A DNA stretch of 64,000 bases, from assembly GCF_023716865.1 (NCBI RefSeq), contig NZ_CP092417.1, positions 4,442,001 to 4,506,000 of the forward strand, written 5' to 3'. Positions 37,405 through 46,776 of the stretch are shown here, piece by piece. Below the pieces are notes generated by a model. It ran no database searches. It saw only the letters and a program-made list of their open reading frames with translations, and was not told where the DNA came from. How positions within the stretch are numbered: position 1 is the first letter of the stretch; every line of letters begins with the position of its first letter. The translations under genes and the position numbers were made by a program. This DNA is from Endozoicomonas sp. SCSIO W0465 (GTDB lineage: Bacteria > Pseudomonadota > Gammaproteobacteria > Pseudomonadales > Endozoicomonadaceae).

Positions 37405-38127
37405 TCATGCCATATACTGATGAGCAATCGGGTCAGTAATCACAACCGTATCGTCACGAAGCATAAAGTTACCGCCGTGAAGATCCATTGAGCCCACCGT
37501 TGATAACTGGGTTAATACATCAAAGAGCGTTTCCAGAAACGCTTGATGGGACTCAATGACACGGTCATCAACAACATCCGAGATATCGTTGTCCGCTCTT
37601 TTTGCCAGATTAGAACTTGATCCTTTGATCTTCTCAATAAACACTTCCAGAGTTTTGATTTTTTCAGGGAAATCACTGTTATCCATTCCAAAAGACTGCA
37701 TGACCGCCTTGAAACAGCTCCATAAAAGGCCAAAGTCATAGTCATGAAAATGCTGAGGCTGTGTTGCCCGCGTCCCATCATCGGTAAAGTCTGAAAGACG
37801 CTCAACCACGTATACGCGAACCACCATCCCGCAGGATAGTGTAATAACATCTTCACGGTGAATAACCGGAAGGTGTGGGTTACTCTGATTTTCCGGTGTC
37901 ATGCACCATCTGGCAAAAAGGTAATACCCATCTTTCTTGTCAGGGCACACCTTAACCACCTTATCCGGCTCATCGGGAAGGTTATAAACGGTGGCATAAA
38001 CACCCTCTGCAACAGGGCAAAGCTCTGAACAGCGATCGAGATATTGTTCGATATCCTGCTTATCTCTGATTTCATTCTGTTCGACAAGTGCTCTTATTTC
38101 CTGGATTGCTTCCAAGTAAATCTTCAT
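37405..38127 (-). CDS. Protein kinase-like protein, phage type
   Basis: From ATG 38127 the product is 240 aa. It shows kinase-like elements in order: GVYATVYNLPDEPDKVVKVC (glycine-loop-like and Lys, about residues 48-67), SMDLHGGNFMLRD (Asp-x-His-x-x-Asn catalytic loop) and VVITDPIA (Asp of the DFG position). The DGYYLFARWCM and NPHLPVIH segments resemble small kinase-like proteins of T7-like phages. No signal peptide is present. An IS66-type element is inserted exactly at the start codon, so the native promoter and ribosome-binding site are displaced by 1.6 kb and expression is doubtful. Confidence 0.65.
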   Translation of the reverse strand: MKIYLEAIQEIRALVEQNEIRDKQDIEQYLDRCSELCPVAEGVYATVYNLPDEPDKVVKVCPDKKDGYYLFARWCMTPENQSNPHLPVIHREDVITLSCGMVVRVYVVERLSDFTDDGTRATQPQHFHDYDFGLLWSCFKAVMQSFGMDNSDFPEKIKTLEVFIEKIKGSSSNLAKRADNDISDVVDDRVIESHQAFLETLFDVLTQLSTVGSMDLHGGNFMLRDDTVVITDPIAHQYMA

Positions 38128-38130
38128 TTT

Positions 38131-39738
38131 GTAACTATTCAGCACTGAGCAAAGGCATATTACAGTAATTCCGAACAGCTCTATGAAGTGATTGATATAT
38201 GTCCATTCCCTGTTTTCTGGCAGACGACAAATAGCTGCGAATCCGTGCAAACATAGAACCACCGTCTGCACTCCTGAAGCAGCCTGAGATTTTCTGCTTT
38301 AACTTGGCCATTCGAACATCCCGCTCACTGCCATTGTTATCGAAGGGAATGGTAAAATCTGACATGAAGCGCAGTGTCTCAGCCTTGAACTCAGTGAGTC
38401 GTTTGAAGAGATTGTAAGCTTTAGTATTCTTGACTTTCTTGCGCTTAAGCTCCTCTCGTTGCTTCTCCATATAGACGACTTCTTTCATTAGAGCCCGCTG
38501 AAGCAACCGGTCATAAATCTTCTCGATTCGTTCACAGACAACACTTGGCATCTGTAGCATACCTATGGTCTTAAAGCCCTTGCAGTAATGCCAGGAAAGC
38601 CTCAGTAGCTTCATCAATCGCAACGCCAGTTGATTGCTGTCCCTATCAACAACACCCAAAAGCTCCCTCAGGTGATGGGCATTGCAAAGTACGTGAGTTG
38701 CCGCATATGCAAAATAGGATTTCCAATGATCATGAACCAGAACGCCTGCAAATGTTAGCAGTATGCCCATCGTGTCCATGGCCTCACGACCTCGCTTTTC
38801 AGACAAGTAGTAGAGCGTCCATTGTTCATCCCGCATAACGTGTAGCCAGTGCAAAGAGCCCTCGGCCCGCATACCCGTTTCATCGGCTCCGGCAACAGAC
38901 GATTCCCGCAAGGCGTCACGAATAACCTCTTCAGTAGAAGCCAGATTTTCATAGGTTCTGGCCACAAAATTGGCGACAGTGCCTGCACTTACACTCATTT
39001 TATAGAGAGTATTAAAATACTCTGACACGCGCTTAAAAGGCAGGAAATGGTATTGGTTAAGATAGACGGCCATAGCCTGTGTGGCTGAGCCATATTGTGC
39101 GGCAGCGGTAACACCTTCCGGGAATTCAGCCTGATTCCGACAACCACAAGTGCAGATTTTTACTTCAGCTCTATGGGCCGTTACTTCAAATTCACCCGGT
39201 CTCCCTGGTTCAAACACCTGTCGTTCAATATATTTGACCGGCTCACTATCAAGAAGAGACGCCTGACATTTATTGCATTCTTTAACTGGAAGGTACTCAA
39301 TATAGTCAGGGATATCGACCTGTTTAAGACAAGTGCCCTGATGCCCTTTCTTTCCACCGGCTTTATTACCAGAAGACTGTCTCAGACTTTTAGGATTGGG
39401 TTTTTCATCCGATGGATCGGTACCTTTATCTGCGGAAAGGTCGTCAGAATGATCTGGAGAATTACTGTTTTTACAAGGTTTTTGATAACCATCAGACGAT
39501 GGCGGCTTGCTGCTGTTTTGACTGTTCTTGCCAACCTTTTCTTCCAATTCTCGACATCGCTCTTCCAGACAGGCAACTCTCATCCGCAGCTCTGCATTCT
39601 CTTTCAAGAGAATCTCAGCCGACATAGTTGCGGGTAGTTCTGGAATCATGCTGGCGAATATTGTGGAAAAATGGTGCTTAAGAGGATGGTATAAAAATCA
39701 GAAAATTCCAGATTTATGTGGGGGTGCTGAACAGTTAC
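38131..39738 (-). mobile_element. IS66/ISBst12-type element, copy 1
   Basis: The ends GTAACTATTCAGCA and the complement GTAACTGTTCAGCA delimit 1608 bp, flanked by TTCATTTT at 38123-38130 and 39739-39746, the 8-bp duplication expected for IS66. Only the TnpC-type transposase is encoded, as in the ISBst12 subgroup. The duplicated target contains the ATG of the kinase-like gene. Confidence 0.95.
38135..39649 (-). CDS. IS66-family transposase (TnpC type)
   Basis: The 504-aa protein has an N-terminal leucine-zipper-like coiled coil (LKENAELRMRVACLEERCRELEEKV), a NSSKPPSSDGY segment, a zinc-binding region (CNKCQASL, CTCGC) and the DDE domain with GADETGMR, VHDHWKSYF and NNGSERDVRMAK, all typical of IS66. 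It appears intact. Confidence 0.95.
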   Translation of the reverse strand: MIPELPATMSAEILLKENAELRMRVACLEERCRELEEKVGKNSQNSSKPPSSDGYQKPCKNSNSPDHSDDLSADKGTDPSDEKPNPKSLRQSSGNKAGGKKGHQGTCLKQVDIPDYIEYLPVKECNKCQASLLDSEPVKYIERQVFEPGRPGEFEVTAHRAEVKICTCGCRNQAEFPEGVTAAAQYGSATQAMAVYLNQYHFLPFKRVSEYFNTLYKMSVSAGTVANFVARTYENLASTEEVIRDALRESSVAGADETGMRAEGSLHWLHVMRDEQWTLYYLSEKRGREAMDTMGILLTFAGVLVHDHWKSYFAYAATHVLCNAHHLRELLGVVDRDSNQLALRLMKLLRLSWHYCKGFKTIGMLQMPSVVCERIEKIYDRLLQRALMKEVVYMEKQREELKRKKVKNTKAYNLFKRLTEFKAETLRFMSDFTIPFDNNGSERDVRMAKLKQKISGCFRSADGGSMFARIRSYLSSARKQGMDIYQSLHRAVRNYCNMPLLSAE

Positions 39739-39746
39739 TTCATTTT

Positions 39747-40069
39747 TATTCTATCCCTATGCCAACTCAGGCGCAGGAAAGTCCGTTCTTTAATCTGTTT
39801 TTATGATTATCAACAAGTCTACTAAAGTCTGATTAGGGTAAGACTCTATCATCTGTAAAAGGCCATTGTTAGCATAAATACTTCAACACTCCGTTGCCAA
39901 ACAGAAATCCGCACTTGCCCCCAGTTTGCTCAATTCTGACCAAGCTCACAGTCACACAAATCATAATGGTGCACTTAGATTCATTTTTGATTGAACTACT
40001 TATTGGCAAACCTACCCAGCCCCCTAAAATAGCCCACGATTTTTATTGGTTTCTCTGATATCACAAACT
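39747..40069. other. Intergenic region upstream of yacL
   Basis: This 323-bp stretch holds the original upstream region of the kinase-like gene (minus strand) and that of yacL (plus strand). I see no ORF, repeat or RNA gene. Confidence 0.45.
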
Positions 40070-40435
40070 ATGGACTATCATTTCCAGCGCAATTATTCTG
40101 GGCGACCTGAAGCCCAGTTATCTGTGGATCATGAAGCCATGGGCATCTGGCTGACCGAAGAGCTGGGCAGTAACAGGCAGCAGCTGGAGCATCTGTTACA
40201 GGTTATCGATAGCCTGGAGAAAGGGCAGCGTTGGGAATATTTTGATGATGGAAGTGACTACTGCCTTCATCTGACACGCAGTCACGCGGAGGTTCACGCA
40301 GCACTTCTGGATACCGAAATGGACGGTGATGAAATGGAAGAGCTGGACTATTACGACAATGAATCCATCAGTCACTGCGGGCTGGATGATTTTAAAACGC
40401 TGCTGGTTTGCTGGCAGGACTTTTTGACTATCTAG
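40070..40435 (+). CDS. yacL: YacL family protein (UPF0231)
   Basis: The 121-aa acidic protein matches the UPF0231 pattern: MDYHFQRN start, GIWLTEELG, RWEYFDDGSDYCLHL and the C-terminal DEMEELDYYDNESISHCGLDDF. I start at ATG 40070, which corresponds to the E. coli YacL start; an in-frame codon eight residues upstream is less likely. Function is unknown. It converges with pdxB. Confidence 0.88.
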   Translation: MDYHFQRNYSGRPEAQLSVDHEAMGIWLTEELGSNRQQLEHLLQVIDSLEKGQRWEYFDDGSDYCLHLTRSHAEVHAALLDTEMDGDEMEELDYYDNESISHCGLDDFKTLLVCWQDFLTI

Positions 40436-40452
40436 AAAAGAATGAACTCCAT

Positions 40453-41619
40453 TCAGAGTTCATCTCCAATCTTAAACTGCAATGCCTGAAAAACATGCAC
40501 TAACTCTGACGTACAGTTTTTCAATTCCACGCGTAGCGTACTGAACTCCCGACGTTCCGGGTACTCTTTACGGAGTAAATCAAACTTCAGCTTGCGTTGA
40601 GACTTATCAGCCCCCATCAGCCTTTTTCGCATCACCGCATCATCACGACGGATGTCGTAAACAGAGCGGATTGCTTTTGAACAGGTTGTTGAAAAAGTCA
40701 TTCCCTCATTGAACTTCATTTGTTTCAGCACCGGCAACGGCGTAATAGCAGGTAGTCGAACCCTGGCCGGAAAACCAAAATGCTGACATAGCGCTTTGTA
40801 TACCATCTCCGTGCCACGAATTTTCCCATCCAGGCTATAACCGGCAATATGGGGAGTGGCAATATCTACCCGAGCCATCAGTTCCGGATCCACATCAGGC
40901 TCATGCTCCCAGACATCCAGCACAACTGTTAGATCTTCACGCTCATACAGACACCTCTTCAAGGCAGCATTATCAATCACAGGGCCACGTCCGGCATTAA
41001 TCAAAACCGTTCCGGGTTTCATCGCCTGCAGTTGCTGTTCACCGATCAGATAATGAGTTGGATAAGGGCCATCTAGCGTCAGCGGTGTATGAAGGCAAAT
41101 GACATCCGAACACTCAATCAGTTTATCAACACTGACATAGCGACTATCATCACCGTTACCCGCTTGCGATTCCAGCAAAGGATCACAAGCACAAACCTCT
41201 ACTCCAAGACTCTCCATCAATTGATACAGACGACCGCCTACTTCCCCCTTGCCAATGATACCGACTTTTCGATCCCAAAGTTCAAAACGGTCACGATCTG
41301 CCAGAATATCCAAAGCAGCCAAGACATACTCAACCACTGCCGTGGCATTGCAACCCGGAGCATGGTGGAAAGCAATGCCCTGGCTGGCCAGATACTCCCG
41401 ATCTATATGATCAAAGCCTGCCGTAGCCGTCCCCACAAATTTAAGTGAACTGTTTTCTACCAGTTGCCTGCTGACTTTAGTTACCGATCGTACCAACAAG
41501 GCATCTGCATCCTGCACATCCTCCGGTGAAATACTCCGGCCTGGCAATGCAACCACCTCCCCCATCGCCCCAAAGCATTCCATCAGCAGAGGTATATTTT
41601 CATCAGCTACTATTTTCAT
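40453..41619 (-). CDS. pdxB: 4-phosphoerythronate dehydrogenase
   Basis: PdxB catalyses the second step of DXP-dependent pyridoxal phosphate synthesis, oxidising 4-phosphoerythronate with NAD. The 388-aa protein begins MKIVADENIPLLMECF, has GTATAGFDHID, the NAD motif GIIGKGEVGGRL and GRGPVIDN...DVWEHEPDVD typical of D-2-hydroxyacid dehydrogenases, plus the extra C-terminal dimerisation domain of PdxB. Confidence 0.95.
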   Translation of the reverse strand: MKIVADENIPLLMECFGAMGEVVALPGRSISPEDVQDADALLVRSVTKVSRQLVENSSLKFVGTATAGFDHIDREYLASQGIAFHHAPGCNATAVVEYVLAALDILADRDRFELWDRKVGIIGKGEVGGRLYQLMESLGVEVCACDPLLESQAGNGDDSRYVSVDKLIECSDVICLHTPLTLDGPYPTHYLIGEQQLQAMKPGTVLINAGRGPVIDNAALKRCLYEREDLTVVLDVWEHEPDVDPELMARVDIATPHIAGYSLDGKIRGTEMVYKALCQHFGFPARVRLPAITPLPVLKQMKFNEGMTFSTTCSKAIRSVYDIRRDDAVMRKRLMGADKSQRKLKFDLLRKEYPERREFSTLRVELKNCTSELVHVFQALQFKIGDEL

Positions 41620-41721
41620 AAAAGATGTTTCATAAAAAATGTTTAAAAAATTGTTTTCATTAACAGTCAGCGCAGCACCCTAAAAAAGCTAAAAATAATA
41701 CGCCGGTTATGTTATACCAAC

Positions 41722-42840
41722 ATGAAAGCCTCAAAAACAGCATCCCTGACCGAGGGTCCAGTGATCAAGATAACTGCAAAACGGTTTCCAGCCCTGTTAC
41801 CACTCGCTGTTCTCATGCTCGCTGGATGCTCGGATCACTCCTCGCCAGACTACTTCCTTGAGGAGTACACCAATCGCCTTAACCGGGTTACCGATATCGA
41901 TCCCCCTGAACCCGATATATCCATACCTGCATTGCCGCCATTGAGGCTACGTGCTTACCCGGTTCCAGACATTCGTATAAAAGCACTGGAAGCACTGGAT
42001 TTGCTTAAGTGTCCAGCACTCAGTCAAGCTGTGGCTTATCGGAATAGCAGTCTCGGCAAGCAGATGCTTCCCTCTCAACACTATTTCTATGAGAAAACCC
42101 TGTTATCATTGATTCCACAGTGCATAGGCTCCTTACGCCAAACGAATGAAGATCAGGAAGGCATTACCAAACTTCAAGAGGTACTCATCAAAAAACAGGC
42201 AACATTTCCAACCATTGAGTGGAATCTGGTATTTGCCAATACCGAGTTCAGCAAACAGTTGAACAGTCAGGGCAGGTTGTTACCAGCTGATGGCCAGACG
42301 GGCTTCGAGGGCACTCGCGAAGCACTTAACTATCTTTCCGGGCTACTCCCCGATCAAACACTTGACGCCCCCTATACCCTGAGCGATCTGGAGAGTCACT
42401 TGCAACAGGTTTCCGCTTCACGATACCTGGGGGAACTCATCTACTCCGCTGCAGCTTTAAGCCAGACTCTGAGCAATGCAGCTAATATACTGGAGCTACG
42501 CCTGAAAAAAGGATCTGTTTGCCCCGCATCAAACCCTGCTGAAAAAGAGAGACTGCATAATGTTTTTCGCCTGTTTTATCGAGAAAAGATCCAACCCTAT
42601 CTTGCCAGAGTCCATCAGGAGGGCAAAATTATCCGGAATGACATCAGGCGCTTACTCGCCTACTTGCCTGCTGCGCCACACGAAGAAGTCCAGAATTATC
42701 TCAGTTTGATCACTCAAGAGTCAAACCCTGCCGGTCCCTGGTATCAGCTGGAACAAAGTATCAAACACCATACAACAACGTGGGGAAAATTTCTGGATCA
42801 GTGTAACAAAAGCCCTGAGGTTTCAGATCAGCGAGAATGA
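41722..42840 (+). CDS. DUF3080 family lipoprotein
   Basis: The protein has a signal peptide with lipobox LAGC (Cys36 from the ATG at 41722). A GTG at 41761 with GAGG 5 nt upstream would give a more usual 22-residue signal peptide and may be the true start. The mature part is mostly helical and matches the DUF3080 pattern (LNRVTDIDPPEPD, LKCPALSQAVAYRNSSLGKQM). Function is unknown. It is divergent from pdxB. Confidence 0.82.
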   Translation: MKASKTASLTEGPVIKITAKRFPALLPLAVLMLAGCSDHSSPDYFLEEYTNRLNRVTDIDPPEPDISIPALPPLRLRAYPVPDIRIKALEALDLLKCPALSQAVAYRNSSLGKQMLPSQHYFYEKTLLSLIPQCIGSLRQTNEDQEGITKLQEVLIKKQATFPTIEWNLVFANTEFSKQLNSQGRLLPADGQTGFEGTREALNYLSGLLPDQTLDAPYTLSDLESHLQQVSASRYLGELIYSAAALSQTLSNAANILELRLKKGSVCPASNPAEKERLHNVFRLFYREKIQPYLARVHQEGKIIRNDIRRLLAYLPAAPHEEVQNYLSLITQESNPAGPWYQLEQSIKHHTTTWGKFLDQCNKSPEVSDQRE

Positions 42841-42903
42841 ACAAAGTTATTTCACACCTTAGTCAATTACGCCCTCCGGGTGATTAGCTATCAAGTGATT
42901 TTC

Positions 42904-43545
42904 TTAAGCGCTGATAGCAAGAGGTCGCAATGGAAAAACGTAAAGTGTTTTATATCGAGTTCCAATTGATGTACTCACACTTTCCAATAATACCACCTCA
43001 GCAACCGTCATCCGGAAGCTGGGAAGGTTAAAATACTGACTATGGGCGACATGCCCAGGGTGTTTAAACCGCCCCAGGGTAACATGGGGGCGAAAACTTC
43101 GGGTTTCAGGACTGAAGCCTGACTGCACAGCAGCCTGCTCACAAATATCAGAAAGCCGTTTTAACTCCTGTCCTGAATGCATCTCCAGGGCAAGCACACG
43201 AGGGGTTCGTCCATTTGGAAAGAAACGAAAACAACCGGTCATACTGTCGAAGGTATGGTAATCAGCCAGATCATTCTCAAGGTCAGCAACTAACTGCTGT
43301 AATTGCTGAGGATAACTATTTCCAAGAAATTTGAGGGTAATATGCTGCTGCTGGGGAGCTACCCAGCGCAAGTCATGAACATGCCTTTCACCTGCTCGAT
43401 GAATGGCCTTCTTATGAAGCGTTGCAGCAAGTTCAAGGGGAAGTCTTACTGCAAGAAAAGCCCTTACCAGAGAATTACGGGACAGCGTCTCATCAAAGGA
43501 GGTAAGGCCATTGGGAGCGTTGTAGCTAATGTGATTATTTTTCAT
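42904..43545 (-). CDS. thpR: RNA 2',3'-cyclic phosphodiesterase (2'-5' RNA ligase family)
   Basis: The 213-aa protein has the two H-x-T-x motifs of the 2H phosphodiesterases, HITLKF (about residue 68) and HVTLGR (about residue 156), plus the RAFLAVRLP start pattern. It lies just downstream, on the same strand, of the disrupted menE. Confidence 0.92.
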   Translation of the reverse strand: MKNNHISYNAPNGLTSFDETLSRNSLVRAFLAVRLPLELAATLHKKAIHRAGERHVHDLRWVAPQQQHITLKFLGNSYPQQLQQLVADLENDLADYHTFDSMTGCFRFFPNGRTPRVLALEMHSGQELKRLSDICEQAAVQSGFSPETRSFRPHVTLGRFKHPGHVAHSQYFNLPSFRMTVAEVVLLESVSTSIGTRYKTLYVFPLRPLAISA

Positions 43546-43668
43546 ATTATTCTAACTTCAACGTCTGACCGCTAAATTCAAACCAAATGCACTTTGCAAC
43601 TCAGTTTGACCAAGTTTATGGAGTCCAGTCTAGTACATTGCCGGCAGAAATCTGCCTGTATCGTACTA

Positions 43669-43772
43669 TTATTCCAAAAGTGCCTGAAAAAAACGACGGT
43701 TAATCTTGATACCTGATTCTGCAACCTGCTCAGGAAATAAATGGATATGTTTTGGTAATTTGAATTTAGCTA
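43669..43772 (-). pseudogene. menE: menE 3' end, cut off by ISNCY-like copy 2
   Basis: Removing the insertion sequence and one TAGCTA copy joins ...GKIA to KFKLPKHIHLFPEQVAESGI and on to TAA at 43669-43671 in one frame. The piece holds SGIKINRR, the A10-type motif with the catalytic Lys of acyl-adenylate-forming enzymes. The rest of menE is at 45474-46776. Confidence 0.9.
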
Positions 43773-45473
43773 GTTCTCGTCCAAAAACACAACCAATTGA
43801 AAACTGTAGATTTTATCCTGAAAAATTAAGTGGAGCCCTACTGCTATCTGGCGACTAAACTTCCCAAGAGCAAGAAACATAAGGGATTGCCAAAAACAGA
43901 GGACTCCAAATGCGCAAAAAACGCAACCCGCAGTGTAGTATGGAACTCCATTACGTACCTCATGAAATCTGCTCCCAGCTTTCCGGTATCTCGCAATGGC
44001 TTGACGCCCATCCACAGTTCAATGACTGGATTTATGAGGACTTAAGTTCTGGTGATAAACAGAACACTGGGCGGAACGGACTATCAGCAGAATCCGTTCT
44101 TCGTGCGGCACTCCTGAAACAGTATTTGAATTGTGATTATGACTACTTGTCGTTTGTTTTGATGGACTCCATGCTCTTTCGAGACTTTTGTCGCCTCGAA
44201 CCAAACCAGCGCCCCAGTCGCTCCAGTTTGCATGGGCTCATCAGCCTTCTTACTGCATCTACATGGGAACGGATTAATAACTGTCAGCTAATGACCGCTA
44301 AAGATCAGGGTATTGAAAAAGGGCGCACTGTGGCTATTGACAGCACAGTCACCGAATCGGATATCAAACCTCCTTGCGACAGTGATCTTTTAGCCAGTTC
44401 CGTTAAAGAAATTTGTCGGCTGCTGGAACGGGGACAAACACTGACAGCGACACCGCTTTATGAATATACCCATCACAACCGAGCCGTAAAAGATGCGGCC
44501 AGAAAATGCATCTACGCTGGCAAAGAAGAGCGGCATCAGCATTATAAAAAACTGCTGCAGTTGACCCGAAAATCCCGGAAGGTACTTATCGAAGCTACTG
44601 TCACGCTAGCAAACGCCCGTCAGCAGGGGCAGTGTCTCCTGGCTGATGATGCCGACAAGTGGCAGGCCGATGTGGATCACCTGTTACCCCTGGTGGATGC
44701 AATAGTCTCCCAGACAGAGCGCAGGGTCTTTAAGGGTGAAAAGGTGCCAGCCCAGGAAAAAGTGGTTAGCCTGTATGAACCCCATACGGATATCATCGTA
44801 AAAGACAGGCGGCAAGTACAGTATGGCCATAAACTGAACCTGGTTCAGGGAAAAAGTCGATTGATCCTGGACCTGGTTATTGAGGAAGGTAACCCAGCGG
44901 ATTCGGACCAATTCATTCCGATGATGGAAAGACAAAAAGAAATTTATGGTCGTGTACCTCGCCAGACAAGCGGTGACGGCGGATACGCGTGTCGCGCTAA
45001 TTTGGAAAAAGCCAAGGCCATGGGAATCAGCGATGTAGCTTTTAATAAGAAGCGCGGACTTGAAGTCGAAGAGATGACTAAAAGTCAGTATGTGTATAAA
45101 ACGCTCTTTCGCTTCCGGGCAGGTATTGAAGCGGGAATTTCGTGGCTAAAGAGATGTTTTGGGCTATCACGTTGCCACTGCAAGGGTTCTGAGCGTTTTG
45201 ATTCTCATTGCTGGTTATCGGTGGTCTGTTACAACCTGGTGATTCTGGCCAGACACCCGGCACCATCCTGATAGCCACCTCCACGCTACATGAAAGTACC
45301 TTTCCAGCATGGTGGGAGGATGTTTTCTGCCTGCTTTTCGCGTTTTTCTCCAATATCCGTCCCAGATTAGAGAAAAAAAGGGAAGAGTTTTTGCGGCTCT
45401 CTGGAATTTCAGGAAATATCAAAACGCACGTACAATCTAATTATGATTGCCTGATGCGTTTTTGGACGAGAAC
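43773..45473 (+). mobile_element. ISNCY/IS1182-like element, copy 2 (intact)
   Basis: The 1701-bp element has ends GTTCTCGTCCAAAAACACA and the complement of GTTCTCGTCCAAAAACGCA and is flanked by TAGCTA (43767-43772, 45474-45479). It is the only copy with an uninterrupted transposase. It disrupts menE. Confidence 0.95.
43910..45271 (+). CDS. ISNCY/IS1182-like transposase
   Basis: The intact 453-aa protein starts MRKKRNPQCSMELHYVPHEI, has a DUF772-like region (YDYLSFVLMDSMLFRDFCRLEP), IDSTVTESDIKPPCDSDLL (first catalytic Asp region), SGDGGYACRANLEKAK (second) and FRAGIEAGISWLKRCFGL (Glu region). ISNCY is my best family name; IS1182-like is an alternative. Confidence 0.9.
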   Translation: MRKKRNPQCSMELHYVPHEICSQLSGISQWLDAHPQFNDWIYEDLSSGDKQNTGRNGLSAESVLRAALLKQYLNCDYDYLSFVLMDSMLFRDFCRLEPNQRPSRSSLHGLISLLTASTWERINNCQLMTAKDQGIEKGRTVAIDSTVTESDIKPPCDSDLLASSVKEICRLLERGQTLTATPLYEYTHHNRAVKDAARKCIYAGKEERHQHYKKLLQLTRKSRKVLIEATVTLANARQQGQCLLADDADKWQADVDHLLPLVDAIVSQTERRVFKGEKVPAQEKVVSLYEPHTDIIVKDRRQVQYGHKLNLVQGKSRLILDLVIEEGNPADSDQFIPMMERQKEIYGRVPRQTSGDGGYACRANLEKAKAMGISDVAFNKKRGLEVEEMTKSQYVYKTLFRFRAGIEAGISWLKRCFGLSRCHCKGSERFDSHCWLSVVCYNLVILARHPAPS

Positions 45474-46776
45474 TAGCTATCTTGCCTGCCAGCCTCTCTT
45501 TTGTAAATGATTCATTCAGAGTGCCGTCCACAGTCTGAACATAAGCAACAGGGCGCTGCCCATACTCAGGATCAGTCATGGATACCACCACGGCCTGGAC
45601 AATTTCCGGAATAGCCAGCAAAGCCTGTTCAATCTCTTCCGGATGAATGTTTTCACCTCCTGAAATCAACATATTATCCATACGACCACATACCTGTAAC
45701 TGCTCACCGACCCAGCGTCCTTTGTCACCGGTGTAGAACCAGCCATGATTATCCGACAATGGAGTAATAACGCCATTTTGAAAATACCCCATTGCCAGCG
45801 TTTCGCCACACACCTGAATCTCACCTTCCTCTGTCAGTCGAACCTTTCGCCATGGCAATACAGCGCCGGAGGTAACACCACTACCGGTAAACAATGGTTC
45901 TCCACAGATCTGGGAAGCCATCTCAGTCATGCCATAAGTGGTCAGAACCGTTACTCCCTGTGCTTTTGCCTCCTCCACCAGCTTGGGGGAAGCAACACCT
46001 CCTCCCAGCAAAATATAACGTACTCCCGCATCATAGAGTGACAACCCGGACTGAACCAGCCTGTACAGTTGGGTATTCACCAGAGAAAGATGAGTCAATC
46101 GTTTCCTGGCCAGAATTTCTTCCAGAGGCAGTTTGCGTTCAAACAGCACCATTGTGACACCCGCAAGCAGGCAACGAAAAACAATAGCCAGTCCACCTAC
46201 ATGAAACAGTGGCAAGGATAATAGCCAGGTATCGCCATAGGTTAATGGCAACGTATGCATCGAGCCCAGGGCACTGAAATAATGATTTTTATAACTGTGC
46301 GCTACTGCCTTTGGAACGCCTGTCGTTCCAGATGTTGCGATCAAATCGTAAACTGCGTCAGGAAGGACCTCAATGGGCCGAAGAGCGCTCTCTGAACGTG
46401 GTCGTTTTGCCGTCCGGCAACCATGAAAACCGATACCGGAGCTGTCTGCTACCAGCGTAGCGCCAATCCGATCACGATACCCTGATCTTTGCTCTTCTGG
46501 AAAGGCTGGGTTTACCGGGCAGAAAATCCATTGGGAACGAAGGCAGGCCAATGCAACAACCACAGTATCCAGTGGTTTACTGGTGACAAACAGAAGACGG
46601 CTGCCGACCCTCATCCCCTGACCCCGGTATACACGACAACACTCATCCACCCGTTCATCAAGCAACCGAAAAGTGACACAGCCCTCCTCCAGCTGAATCG
46701 CGGTACAACTGCCTTGATGAATGGCTCGATGACGTAATGGGCAGTATTGCAATTCAGGGAAAATGGTCTTCATCAT
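45474..46776 (-). pseudogene. menE: o-succinylbenzoate-CoA ligase, main part (truncated by IS)
   Basis: MenE activates OSB to OSB-CoA. The retained 430 or so codons include the ATP-binding TSGTTGVPKA, TYGMTEMASQ and YTGDKGRW motifs. The frame then runs into the insertion sequence and would add about 20 foreign residues (SSRPKTHQ...) in place of the native 32-residue end with the catalytic Lys. The ATG overlaps the menC stop (ATGA). The enzyme is probably inactive in its adenylation half-reaction, so OSB-CoA formation is likely lost unless another ligase replaces it. Confidence 0.92.
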
